The notes beneath the pieces are model-generated. The model made no database searches, was not told where the DNA came from, and saw only the letters and a program-made list of their open reading frames with translations. Positions 47,028-55,063 of a stretch of DNA of 64,000 nt are shown here, piece by piece. The DNA lies in the NCBI RefSeq assembly GCF_008119785.1, contig NZ_VSFA01000019.1:31370-95369 (forward strand). The letters run 5' to 3'. Each line of letters opens with the position of its first letter. Position 1 is the stretch's first letter. The position numbers and the translations under genes were made by a program. Source of the DNA: Micromonospora sp. MP36 (GTDB lineage Bacteria > Actinomycetota > Actinomycetes > Mycobacteriales > Micromonosporaceae).

Positions 47028-49838
47028 TCACTCCGGGGAGGTGGGTGCCTTCTTGGGGGCGGCCTTCTTGGCTGGGGTGGCCTTGGCGGTCGTCGTCTTC
47101 TTGGCGGTCGTGGACTTGGCGGCGGCGGTCTTCTTCGCCGCCGCCTTCTTCGCCGGAGCCGCCTTCTTCGCCGCCGCCTTCTTCTTCGGCGCCGGACCCT
47201 TCGCCCGCTTCTCGGCGAGCATCTCGGAGGCCTCCTCCAGGGTCAGCGCCTCCGGGGTCTGCCCGCGCCGCAGCGACGCGTTGGTCTCCCCGTCGGTGAC
47301 GTACGGCCCGAACCGCCCGTCCTTGATCACCAGCGGCTTCTCGGTGAGCGGGTCGCCGCCCATCTCCCGCAGCGGCGGCGCGGCGGCCCGGCGCTGGCGG
47401 GTCTTCGGGGCGGCCAGCAGCGCCAGCGCCTCGTCCAGCGTGACGGTGAACATCTTCTCTTCCGAGTCCAGCGAGCGGAACTCGTCACCGCGCTTGACGT
47501 ACGGGCCGTAGCGGCCGTTGTTGGCGAACACCTCGACCCCGTCCGGGGCGACCCCGACGAGCCGGGGCAGGCTGAGCAGCTTCAGCGCCTCGTCGAAGGT
47601 GAGCGTCTCCGGCGACTGCGACCGCAGCAGCGAGGACTTCCGCTCGCCGCTGGCCACGTACGGGCCGAACCGGCCGGACTTCAGCACGATCGGCTCGCCG
47701 GTGGCCGGGTCGTCGCCGAGCTTGCGTTCGCCCCCGCCGCCGAGGAACAGCTCGTGCACCTTCTCCGGTGTCAACTCGTCCGGCGCCAGCCCCTCGGGGA
47801 TCGGTGCCCGGTCGCCCTGGGCAGCGCCCTCCTCGCCCTCACCGGTCGGTGCGGGCTGCTCGCCCGGCAGGGCCCGCTGGAGGTACGGCCCGTACCGGCC
47901 GACCCGGACGACGACCTCGCGCCCCTCCTCGTCGGTGAAGAGCGGGATGGAGTTGACGCTGCGCGCGTCGATCTCGCTGAGGTTCTCCGTCACCAGCTTT
48001 TTGAGGCCACCGGCGTGGGCGATGTCCCGGTCGCCGGCGCCGTTGGCGCTGCCGAAGTAGAACGCGGTGAGGAAGTCGACCGCGGCGTGGTCACCGCCGG
48101 CGATCTCGTCCAGCTCGTTCTCCATGCTGGCGGTGAAGTCGTAGTCGATCAGGCGCGGGTAGTGCCGCTCCATCAGCCCGATCACCGCGAACGCCAGGAA
48201 CGACGGGATCATCGCCTGGCCGCGCTTGGAGACGTACCCCCGGTCCTGGATGGTCTGCATGATCGACGCGTACGTCGACGGGCGGCCGATGCCCAGCTCC
48301 TCTAGGGCCTTGACCAGCGATGCCTCGGTGTAGCGGGCGGGCGGCTGGGTGTGGTGGCCCTGCGCGGCCAGCTCCTCGGCGGTCAGCGGCTGGTCCTTGA
48401 CCAGGGTGGGCAGCCGCCGCTCGGCGTCCTCGGCCTCGGCGTTCTCGTCGTCGCTCGACTCGACGTACGCGCGCAGGAAGCCGGGGTCGGTGATCGTCTT
48501 GCCGGTCGCGCCGAAGTCGGCTTCCTCCTGCGCCGAGGAGACGGCGCGGATGCGCACCGAGACGCTGGAGCCGACCGCGTCGGTCATCTGCGAGGCGATG
48601 GTGCGCCGCCAGATCAGCTCGTAGAGCTTGAACTCCTCGGCGGACAGCTCCTTGGCCACCTCGCCCGGGGTGCGGAAGTTGTCCCCCGCCGGGCGGATCG
48701 CCTCGTGCGCCTCTTGCGCGTTCTTCACCTTGCCGGTGTAGCGGCGCGGCTCCGGCGGCACGCTGCGCTCGCCGTACAGCTCGACGATCTGCCGGCGGGC
48801 CGCCGCGATGGCGGTCTCGGACAGGTTCACCGAGTCGGTACGCATGTAGGTGATGTAGCCGTTCTCGTACAGCCGCTGCGCGGTGCGCATCGTCTGCTGC
48901 GACGAGAACCGCAGCTTGCGGGCCGCCTCCTGCTGGAGGGTGGAGGTGATGAACGGCGCGTACGGGCGGCGGCGGTAGGGCTTCTCCTCGACCCGGGTGA
49001 CGGTGAACGGCCGCCCCTCCAGGCGGGCCGCCAGCCCGCGGGCCCCACCCTCGTCCAGGTGGACCACGCCGGCGCCCGGCTTCACCCGACCCGTGGTCGG
49101 CTCGAAGTCCTTGCCGGTGGCGATCCGGTCGCCGTTCAGCGCGACCAGGGTGGCGTTGAACGCCCGCGGCCCCTCGCCGGGCTTCGCCACCGCGAGGGTG
49201 GCCAGGATGTCCCAGTATTCGGCCGTGCGGAAGGCCATCCGCTGCCGCTCCCGCTCGACCACGATCCGGGTCGCCACGGACTGCACCCGGCCCGCCGAGA
49301 GCTTCGGCATGACCTTCTTCCACAGCACCGGGGAGACCTCGTAGCCGTACAGCCGGTCGAGGATGCGCCGGGCCTCCTGCGCGTCGACCAGGTCGCGGTC
49401 GATCTCGCGGGGGTTGGCCACCGCGGCCTGGATGGCCGGCTTGGTGATCTCGTGGAAGACCATCCGCTTGACCGGGACCTTGGGCTTGAGCGTCTCCACC
49501 AGGTGCCAGGCGATCGCCTCGCCCTCGCGGTCCTCGTCCGTCGCCAGGAAGATCTCGTCGACCTCCTTGGCCAGCTTGGTCAGCTTGCTGATCTGCTGCT
49601 TACGGTCCGGCGAGACCACGTAGAGCGCGTGGAACCCGTTGTCGACGTCCACGCCGAGCCGTGCCCACGGCTCGCCCTTGTACTTGGCCGGCACGTCGGC
49701 GGCGTTGCGGGGCAGGTCCCGAACGTGGCCGAAGCTGGCCTCCACGACGTACCCCGGGCCGAGGTAGCCCGAGATCGTCTTGGCCTTCGCCGGTGACTCG
49801 ACGATGACCAGACGGGTGGTTCCAGCGTTGCTCGGCAC
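47028..49838 (-). CDS. topA: DNA topoisomerase I
   Basis: A 936-residue type IA topoisomerase that relaxes negative supercoils. The Toprim domain starts LVIVESPAKAKTI (Glu14) and contains ATDEDREGEAIAWH (Asp101, Asp103, Glu105). The active-site Tyr331 lies in YITYMRTDSVNLSETA. The C-terminal part has actinobacterial repeats (GRYGPYVKRGDEF, GRFGPYVASGERK, GRFGPYVTDGETN), with no four-Cys zinc fingers, and ends in a Lys/Ala-rich tail that aids processivity. The GTG at 49838 is preceded by GGAGAGAGAC and gives the usual N-terminus. It ends in a palindromic terminator. Confidence 0.95.
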   Translation of the reverse strand: MPSNAGTTRLVIVESPAKAKTISGYLGPGYVVEASFGHVRDLPRNAADVPAKYKGEPWARLGVDVDNGFHALYVVSPDRKQQISKLTKLAKEVDEIFLATDEDREGEAIAWHLVETLKPKVPVKRMVFHEITKPAIQAAVANPREIDRDLVDAQEARRILDRLYGYEVSPVLWKKVMPKLSAGRVQSVATRIVVERERQRMAFRTAEYWDILATLAVAKPGEGPRAFNATLVALNGDRIATGKDFEPTTGRVKPGAGVVHLDEGGARGLAARLEGRPFTVTRVEEKPYRRRPYAPFITSTLQQEAARKLRFSSQQTMRTAQRLYENGYITYMRTDSVNLSETAIAAARRQIVELYGERSVPPEPRRYTGKVKNAQEAHEAIRPAGDNFRTPGEVAKELSAEEFKLYELIWRRTIASQMTDAVGSSVSVRIRAVSSAQEEADFGATGKTITDPGFLRAYVESSDDENAEAEDAERRLPTLVKDQPLTAEELAAQGHHTQPPARYTEASLVKALEELGIGRPSTYASIMQTIQDRGYVSKRGQAMIPSFLAFAVIGLMERHYPRLIDYDFTASMENELDEIAGGDHAAVDFLTAFYFGSANGAGDRDIAHAGGLKKLVTENLSEIDARSVNSIPLFTDEEGREVVVRVGRYGPYLQRALPGEQPAPTGEGEEGAAQGDRAPIPEGLAPDELTPEKVHELFLGGGGERKLGDDPATGEPIVLKSGRFGPYVASGERKSSLLRSQSPETLTFDEALKLLSLPRLVGVAPDGVEVFANNGRYGPYVKRGDEFRSLDSEEKMFTVTLDEALALLAAPKTRQRRAAAPPLREMGGDPLTEKPLVIKDGRFGPYVTDGETNASLRRGQTPEALTLEEASEMLAEKRAKGPAPKKKAAAKKAAPAKKAAAKKTAAAKSTTAKKTTTAKATPAKKAAPKKAPTSPE

Positions 49839-50165
49839 GTCTCTCTCCGACCTCACTCCTGCTCTATGCCCGTTTCGGGCCGTGTTGCACCACGCGGACC
49901 ACCGGCGGTCCGGATGTCCAACGTAACGCGCCGTCCGCGTTCCGGGTTTCGTGGGCGGCAAACCCTCAGTTCGGGCGACCCACCGGCCGGTTCGCGCGGC
50001 GGCACCCGCCGGACGGCGCCACCGTACACCGCGCGTAGGGCGTCGAGCGGGACACTGTGACGATCACGCACCCACGGCGGAGCAGGCACCCTCCGTTTTT
50101 CCTGGACGAACGACCGCGCGGAGGTGTCCGGGATCGGACAGGCGGCGGGGTTGCGCGCCGCTGGT
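49839..50165. other. topA upstream region, no gene seen
   Basis: 327 bases between the topA start and the stop of the next minus-strand gene. It presumably carries the topA promoter, which is usually supercoiling-sensitive. I see no convincing -35/-10 pair and no coding frame with good codon bias; short GC dyads such as CGGCGG/CCGCCG (about 50001-50013) are present. Confidence 0.4.
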
Positions 50166-50777
50166 TCAGCCCCCGGCGCCCGGCCATCCGCCCGCCGGCG
50201 CCGCCGGTGGCCGGTCACCCACCAGCTCGGCCAGCCGGGCCAGCCGCCGCCGGCCGGTGATCCGGTACGCGGGCCCGCCGTCGGCCGGCTCCACGAACGC
50301 CGCCGGCAGCCCCACCGCGGCCAGCGCGGCGCGTACCCGCGGCCAGCACTCCTCGTCGGCCGGGCCCAGGCCGAGCTGGCAGCCAGCCGGGTCCACCGCC
50401 CCGGCGGCGGCGAGCCAGAGCCGCAGCCGGCGACCGTTGAGGTGGAAGCCGGCCGGGGCCCGCTTGGCCGTGCCGGGCAGCCACACCGTGGCGAGCGGGG
50501 CAAGCGTGGTCGCGTACGCGGTGCGTACCCGGTGCCGCCCGTCCTCGGTCGGTTCCCAGCTCGCCGGCACCCCCCGGGCGGCCAGCTCGGCCACCAGCAC
50601 GTGCACCCGCCAGGCGGCGTCCACCACCACGGCGACCCGGGCGGTGCCGCCCATCCGCACCACCTCCCCGGGCCCGGCGAGCAGACCAGCCAGGTCCGCC
50701 AGCGACGGGTCCGCCGCCTCGGTGGAGAACAGCGAGGGCTGGCGGACCGGGTCGGAGGAAGGGTGCGTCAGCGACAC
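50166..50777 (-). CDS. Hypothetical protein next to topA
   Basis: A 203-residue protein that I do not recognise. It has a variable N-terminus, then GTARVAVVVDAAWRVHVLVAE (about 44-64), RVRTAYATTLAPLATVWLPG, AGFHLNGRRLRLWLAAAGAV (about 115-134) and a C-terminal YRITGRRRLARLAELVG followed by a Pro/Ala tail. The alternation of strands and helices suggests a compact two-part fold, perhaps a degenerate DNA-binding domain. GTG start; it overlaps the end of the upstream lipoprotein gene by ten bases. A 27-bp piece of it (50427-50453) recurs nearly unchanged at 58571-58597. Confidence 0.6.
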   Translation of the reverse strand: MSLTHPSSDPVRQPSLFSTEAADPSLADLAGLLAGPGEVVRMGGTARVAVVVDAAWRVHVLVAELAARGVPASWEPTEDGRHRVRTAYATTLAPLATVWLPGTAKRAPAGFHLNGRRLRLWLAAAGAVDPAGCQLGLGPADEECWPRVRAALAAVGLPAAFVEPADGGPAYRITGRRRLARLAELVGDRPPAAPAGGWPGAGG

Positions 50778-51307
50778 TCCGGGACCTCGTCGAAGGCCTC
50801 TTTGAGCTCTGGCGAGTTGAGCTTGCTGGTGTCCAGCGCGCTCGCGTCGTACTCCTTGTTGAGCGTGTCCACCGCGGCCCGCACCCCGTCGTAGAAGGGC
50901 CCGGCCTGTGCGGTGTCCAGGCCGTCGATGGTGTCCCGAGCCCGCCCGTACGCGTCCCGCACCTTGCTCAGCGAGGCGCGGAACCCGGCGGAGATCTCCG
51001 CGCCGCGGTCGGTCTCCGGCACACCGGCCTGCTCGACCTTGTGTCGGGCGGTCTCGCTGGCCTGCTCGGCCCCGGCGAAGAGGCGGACCAGGTTCTCCTT
51101 GGCCTGCGCCGGGGTGGTCTGCGCGGTCATCTGCTGCTGGGTGCTGCTGGTCAGCTTGTTGATCTCGGCCCGCCACGGCGTGAGCGCCTGGCAGACCGAG
51201 GCCGCCCAGGCCCGGGGGCTGGGGCCGCCACAACCCGCGACGACGAGGCTGAGCGTGGCCAGGACCACCGTGAGCTTTCCGGCGGTTGCCGCCCCGCGGG
51301 TACGCAT
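50768..51307 (-). CDS. Putative lipoprotein
   Basis: A 179-residue exported protein with a lipobox: MRTRGAATAGKLTVVLATLS is followed by LVVAGCGG, so the mature protein would begin at the lipid-modified Cys near residue 28. The mature part is helical (WAASVCQALTPWRAEINKLT, ENLVRLFAGAEQASETARHKV), with a second Cys and a terminal VPECR that may form a disulfide. Function unknown. The ATG at 51307 is chosen as the start of a normal signal peptide. The following hypothetical gene overlaps its 3' end. Confidence 0.75.
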   Translation of the reverse strand: MRTRGAATAGKLTVVLATLSLVVAGCGGPSPRAWAASVCQALTPWRAEINKLTSSTQQQMTAQTTPAQAKENLVRLFAGAEQASETARHKVEQAGVPETDRGAEISAGFRASLSKVRDAYGRARDTIDGLDTAQAGPFYDGVRAAVDTLNKEYDASALDTSKLNSPELKEAFDEVPECR

Positions 51308-51430
51308 GCGAAGCAGCGTACGGCCTCCCGGTGGAAGTGCCACCGGTCAGGTTTCGGGCAGGAACCGCCGGACGGACCGGTTCCCGGCCGGCGCGAGGCC
51401 GACCGGGAAACCGGCACCAACTCGTCCAGC

Positions 51431-53815
51431 TCAGGCGCGGACCGGTTCCGCCCGCTCCTCGGGGCTGCCCGCGGTGTCGCCGCCGCGGTCGTCGTCGCCC
51501 ATGGCGACGCCCTTGCGCTTGCTGAACACCACGGCCGCCACGATGACCAGCGCGGCCACCACGGCGATCGTGATCCGCAGGGCGGTGTTCTTGTCCTCGC
51601 CCACGCTCCAGGCCACCACGGCCGGCGCGATCAGCAGCGAGACCAGGTTCATCACCTTGATCAGCGGGTTGATCGCCGGACCGGCGGTGTCCTTGAACGG
51701 GTCGCCGACGGTGTCGCCGATGACGGTCGCGGCGTGCGACTCGGAGCCCTTGCCGCCGTACGCGCCGTCCTCCACCAGCTTCTTGCCGTTGTCCCAGGCG
51801 CCGCCGGAGTTGGCCAGGAAGACCGCCATCAGCGTGCCCGCCCCGATGGCGCCGGCCAGGTACGACGCCAGCGCGCCCGGGCCAAGACCGAAGCCGACCG
51901 CAATCGGCGCCATGATCGCCAGCAGGCCGGGGGTCATCAGCTCACGCTGCGCGTCCCGGGTGCAGATGTCGACCACCTTGCCGTACTCGGGGCGCTGGGT
52001 GCGGTCCATGATCCCGGGCAGCTCGCGGAACTGCCGGCGTACCTCCATGACCACGGCGCCGGCCGAGCGGGAGACCGCGTTGATGGCCAGGCCGGAGAAG
52101 AGGAAGACCACCGCCGCGCCGACGATCAGGCCGACCAGGTTGCGCGGGTTCGCCACGTTCAGCAGGTTGGTGATGGCGTCCTCGACGTTCGCCACCTTCG
52201 CGTCGCCGAACGCGGTCTTCAGCGTGTCGGTGTACGAGCCGAACAGCGCGGTCGCGGCCAGCACCGCGGTGGCGATCGCGATGCCCTTGGTGATCGCCTT
52301 GGTGGTGTTGCCGACCGCGTCCAGCTCGGTCAGCGTCCGCGCGCCGTGCTCGTCGATGTCGCCGGACATCTCGGCCACGCCCTGGGCGTTGTCGGAGATC
52401 GGGCCGAAGGTGTCCATGGCGACGATCACGCCGACGGTGGTGAGCAGGCCGGTGCCGGCCAGCGCGACCGCGAACAGCGACAGGGTGATGGAGCTGCCGC
52501 CGAGCAGGAACGCGCCGAACACGCCGGCGCCGATCAGCAGCGCCGAGTAGACCGCCGACTCCAGGCCGACGCTGATGCCGGCCAGGATGACGGTGGCCGC
52601 GCCGGTCTGCGAACTCTTGCCGATGTCCTGCACCGGGCGCCGGTTGGTCTCGGTGAAGTAGCCGGTGAGCGCCTGGATCGCGGCGGCCAGCACGATGCCG
52701 ATCACCACCGCGCCGATGGCCAGCCCGCGGGGGCCGAACGGCGGCTCGCCGTCGGTGACGTTGAGCGTCGCCCGCCAGTTGTCGCCGAGCAGGTCCGCCC
52801 AGGTCGGCTTCAGGTAGCCGAACACGGCGATCGCCACCAGCACCGCGGAGACCAGGGCGGACAGGTAGAAGGCCCGGTTGATCGCGGTCAGCCCGTTGCG
52901 GTCGGAGGCGCGCAGCCGGGTGATGAAGACACCGACGACCGCCACCAGCACGCCGATCGTGGAGATGATCAGCGGCAGGACCAGGCCCTCGTTGCCGAAC
53001 GCGGCCCGGCCCAAAATCAGCGCGGCGACCAGGGTGACCGCGTACGACTCGAAGAGGTCGGCGGCCATGCCGGCGCAGTCACCCACGTTGTCGCCCACGT
53101 TGTCGGCGATGGTCGCGGCGTTGCGCGGGTCGTCCTCGGGGATGCCCTGCTCGACCTTGCCGACCAGGTCGGCGCCGACGTCGGCGGCCTTGGTGAAGAT
53201 GCCGCCGCCGACCCGCATGAACATGGCGAGCAGCGCGGCGCCGAAGCCGAAGCCCTCCAGCACCGTCGGGGCGTCGCCCTTGTAGAGCAGGACGACCAGC
53301 GCCGCACCGAACAGGCCGAGGCCGACGGTGAGGAAGCCGACCACGCCGCCGGTGCGGAAGGCGATCCGCATGGCGTTCTCGCGCCCGCCTTCGCGCTCCC
53401 GCGCGGCCGCGGCGACCCGCAGGTTGGCCCGGGTGGCCAGCCACATGCCGGCGCCGCCGATGAACGCGCTGAACAGAGCGCCCACGACGAAGAACGCCGA
53501 CCGGCCGATCTTCACCAGGGTCTGGTTGCCGTCGGTGTCGTGCACCGGCAGCAGGAACAGCAGCACGACGGCGATCACCACGAAGATCGCCAGGGTGCGG
53601 AACTGCCGCAGCAGGTACGCGGACGCGCCCTCCTGCACCGCCCCGGAGATCTCCTGCATGTTGGTGGTTCCCGTACCGGCTGCCAGCACCGCCCTGGTCA
53701 GGGCGGCCGCGAAGACGAGCGCCACCAGCGCGATGACCGCGGCGATGACGACGTACGTCACGTTGGCTCCGGTAAGGGACAGTGCGCCGCCGTCGGCGGC
53801 CAAGGTCCCGGACAT
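51431..53815 (-). CDS. hppA: Membrane-bound H+-translocating pyrophosphatase (K+-independent)
   Basis: A 794-residue, about 16-helix pump that couples PPi hydrolysis to proton export. Signature loops are intact: FTKAADVGADLVGKVEQGIPEDDP, NVGDNVGDCAGMAADLFE, DTFGPISDNAQGVAEM and GDTVGDPFKDTAGPAINP. The K+-class determinant reads AVGNTTKAITKG, with Lys after GNTT, which marks the K+-independent class (Ala in K+-dependent enzymes). The C-terminus is an acidic cytoplasmic tail. The start MSGTLAADGGALSLTG is standard. It is monocistronic. Confidence 0.93.
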   Translation of the reverse strand: MSGTLAADGGALSLTGANVTYVVIAAVIALVALVFAAALTRAVLAAGTGTTNMQEISGAVQEGASAYLLRQFRTLAIFVVIAVVLLFLLPVHDTDGNQTLVKIGRSAFFVVGALFSAFIGGAGMWLATRANLRVAAAAREREGGRENAMRIAFRTGGVVGFLTVGLGLFGAALVVLLYKGDAPTVLEGFGFGAALLAMFMRVGGGIFTKAADVGADLVGKVEQGIPEDDPRNAATIADNVGDNVGDCAGMAADLFESYAVTLVAALILGRAAFGNEGLVLPLIISTIGVLVAVVGVFITRLRASDRNGLTAINRAFYLSALVSAVLVAIAVFGYLKPTWADLLGDNWRATLNVTDGEPPFGPRGLAIGAVVIGIVLAAAIQALTGYFTETNRRPVQDIGKSSQTGAATVILAGISVGLESAVYSALLIGAGVFGAFLLGGSSITLSLFAVALAGTGLLTTVGVIVAMDTFGPISDNAQGVAEMSGDIDEHGARTLTELDAVGNTTKAITKGIAIATAVLAATALFGSYTDTLKTAFGDAKVANVEDAITNLLNVANPRNLVGLIVGAAVVFLFSGLAINAVSRSAGAVVMEVRRQFRELPGIMDRTQRPEYGKVVDICTRDAQRELMTPGLLAIMAPIAVGFGLGPGALASYLAGAIGAGTLMAVFLANSGGAWDNGKKLVEDGAYGGKGSESHAATVIGDTVGDPFKDTAGPAINPLIKVMNLVSLLIAPAVVAWSVGEDKNTALRITIAVVAALVIVAAVVFSKRKGVAMGDDDRGGDTAGSPEERAEPVRA

Positions 53816-54086
53816 CTATGTCCTCCTGTACCGAACACTCGCGCCGATTCGTGGAGACGCACGGACCGACGCCTGGATGCGGACTCGCAAGCGCGCGCCA
53901 ACCCACCCCGGCGGACCAGCGATGAACACCCATTCCCGCTGGCTGCGGGACGGGTCACTTGCTGACAACCCGGGTACTGTAGCCCTCCGACGTGTTGCGG
54001 GTCACAGGGAGGGGGCACCCCACCCCGATGATCTTCGTCGCTGTGCTATGCGAAGAAATCTGATATATAGGGCGGTCAGCACGACG
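53816..54086. other. Intergenic region upstream of hppA, no gene seen
   Basis: About 270 bases between the hppA start and the terminator of the STAS/kinase unit. It should contain the hppA promoter. A conspicuously AT-rich patch TGATATATAG (54061-54070) and the imperfect dyad CTTCG...CGAAG (about 54032-54053) are the only features noted. No frame has coding character. Confidence 0.35.
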
Positions 54087-54117
54087 AGGCCGCGTTCCCT
54101 GGTCGGGAACGCGGCCT
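54087..54117 (-). terminator. Strong terminator of the STAS / anti-sigma kinase unit
   Basis: Perfect 13-bp arms AGGCCGCGTTCCC (54087-54099) and GGGAACGCGGCCT (54105-54117) with a 5-nt loop, 14 bases beyond the stop of the minus-strand kinase gene. Confidence 0.8.
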
Positions 54118-54131
54118 GCGGGGGTGGCGGG

Positions 54132-54572
54132 TCAGGAGCGGTCGACCGGCCAGACCATCCGGACCTCGGTGCCGACGCCCTCGTCGACCGGGCGTACCTG
54201 CAGGTCCTCCACGAAGCCGGCGAGCAGGGCGAAGCCCACCCCGGTGGTCAGCGCGTCCTCGCTGAGCGACTCCTTGGCCAGCTCGTCCGGGGGCAGCGCG
54301 GCCAGCCCGATGCTCGCCTCGATCGGGGCGCGGTCCACCACCCGGACCGAGTACGCCCCGCTGTCCGACATCTCCACCAGCACCGGATCGGCCAGCCCGT
54401 ACTGCCGGTGCAGGGCGACCGCCCGGGTACACGCCTCGCCGATCGCCAGGCGCACCTCGTCGAGCAGGTCCTCCCGTACGCCGGCCCGGCGGGCCACCGC
54501 GACACCGACCAGGCGGGCGGTGCGCACGTGCACCGGGGCGGGCGAGAAGGAGAGCTTGACGGTCGCCATCAT
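54132..54572 (-). CDS. Anti-sigma-factor-type ATP-binding protein (RsbW-like HATPase)
   Basis: A 146-residue GHKL-fold protein. LDEVRLAIGEACTRAVALHR (about 37-56) is the N box, with Glu where histidine kinases have Asn-binding residues, and EDALTTGVGFALLAGFVEDL (about 104-123) is the G box. The size and isolated domain match anti-sigma kinases that bind a sigma factor and phosphorylate a STAS partner. Its start overlaps the stop of the STAS gene (ATGA), so partner switching between these two products is very likely. The sigma factor is not in the window. Confidence 0.85.
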   Translation of the reverse strand: MMATVKLSFSPAPVHVRTARLVGVAVARRAGVREDLLDEVRLAIGEACTRAVALHRQYGLADPVLVEMSDSGAYSVRVVDRAPIEASIGLAALPPDELAKESLSEDALTTGVGFALLAGFVEDLQVRPVDEGVGTEVRMVWPVDRS

Positions 54573-54925
54573 TCGCCGGCGCCGGTCGGATCGGCGCTGA
54601 TCGCCGCGTCGACCGTGGGATGCAGCGGAAAGACCTGGTCCAGCGCGGTGATCCGGAAGATCTTGAGCAGCGGTTCCTTGTCGCAGACCAGGGCGAACGA
54701 GCCGCCCGCCGAGCGGAGCCGCTTCAGGGCGCCGACCAGCACGCCGAGCCCGGTCGAGTCGAGGAAGTCCACCCGGCCCAGGTCGACCACTACCCGGCGG
54801 GCACCGCCGTCGATCAGTTCGAGGAGCCGTTCCCGCAGGCGTGGGGCGGTGTAGACGTCCACCTCACCGCCGACCTCGAGCACCGTGTGCTCCCCCACGG
54901 TGCGGGTCGCCAGCGACAGCTCCAT
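54569..54925 (-). CDS. STAS-domain anti-sigma-factor antagonist
   Basis: A 118-residue STAS protein. VLEVGGEVDVYTAPRLRERLL is the first strand-helix unit, and VVVDLGRVDFLDSTGLGVLVGALK contains the regulatory Ser of D-S-T-G-L that an RsbW-type kinase would phosphorylate. The ATG at 54925 follows GAGGAGGGACCG. It is the first gene of a two-gene unit with the kinase. Dephosphorylated protein would capture the kinase and free a sigma factor. Confidence 0.88.
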   Translation of the reverse strand: MELSLATRTVGEHTVLEVGGEVDVYTAPRLRERLLELIDGGARRVVVDLGRVDFLDSTGLGVLVGALKRLRSAGGSFALVCDKEPLLKIFRITALDQVFPLHPTVDAAISADPTGAGE

Positions 54926-55063
54926 CGGTCCCTCCTCGGTAAGCTCTCCTGGGCATCTAACCATCCCCGCCGAAAAGCCCCGGTGGGTCACCGGCCGAGG
55001 CTCAACCCCCTTACCCAGGCTCCCCGCGTTTCATTTCCCGATCGTGTTCCGAAGGTGCAGGAC

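Noticed and set aside
51041..53965. A 974-codon open frame on the plus strand opposite hppA
   Set aside because: Antisense to an intact H+-pyrophosphatase; composition (Asp/Gly/Gln/His/Arg) is that of a complementary-strand artefact.
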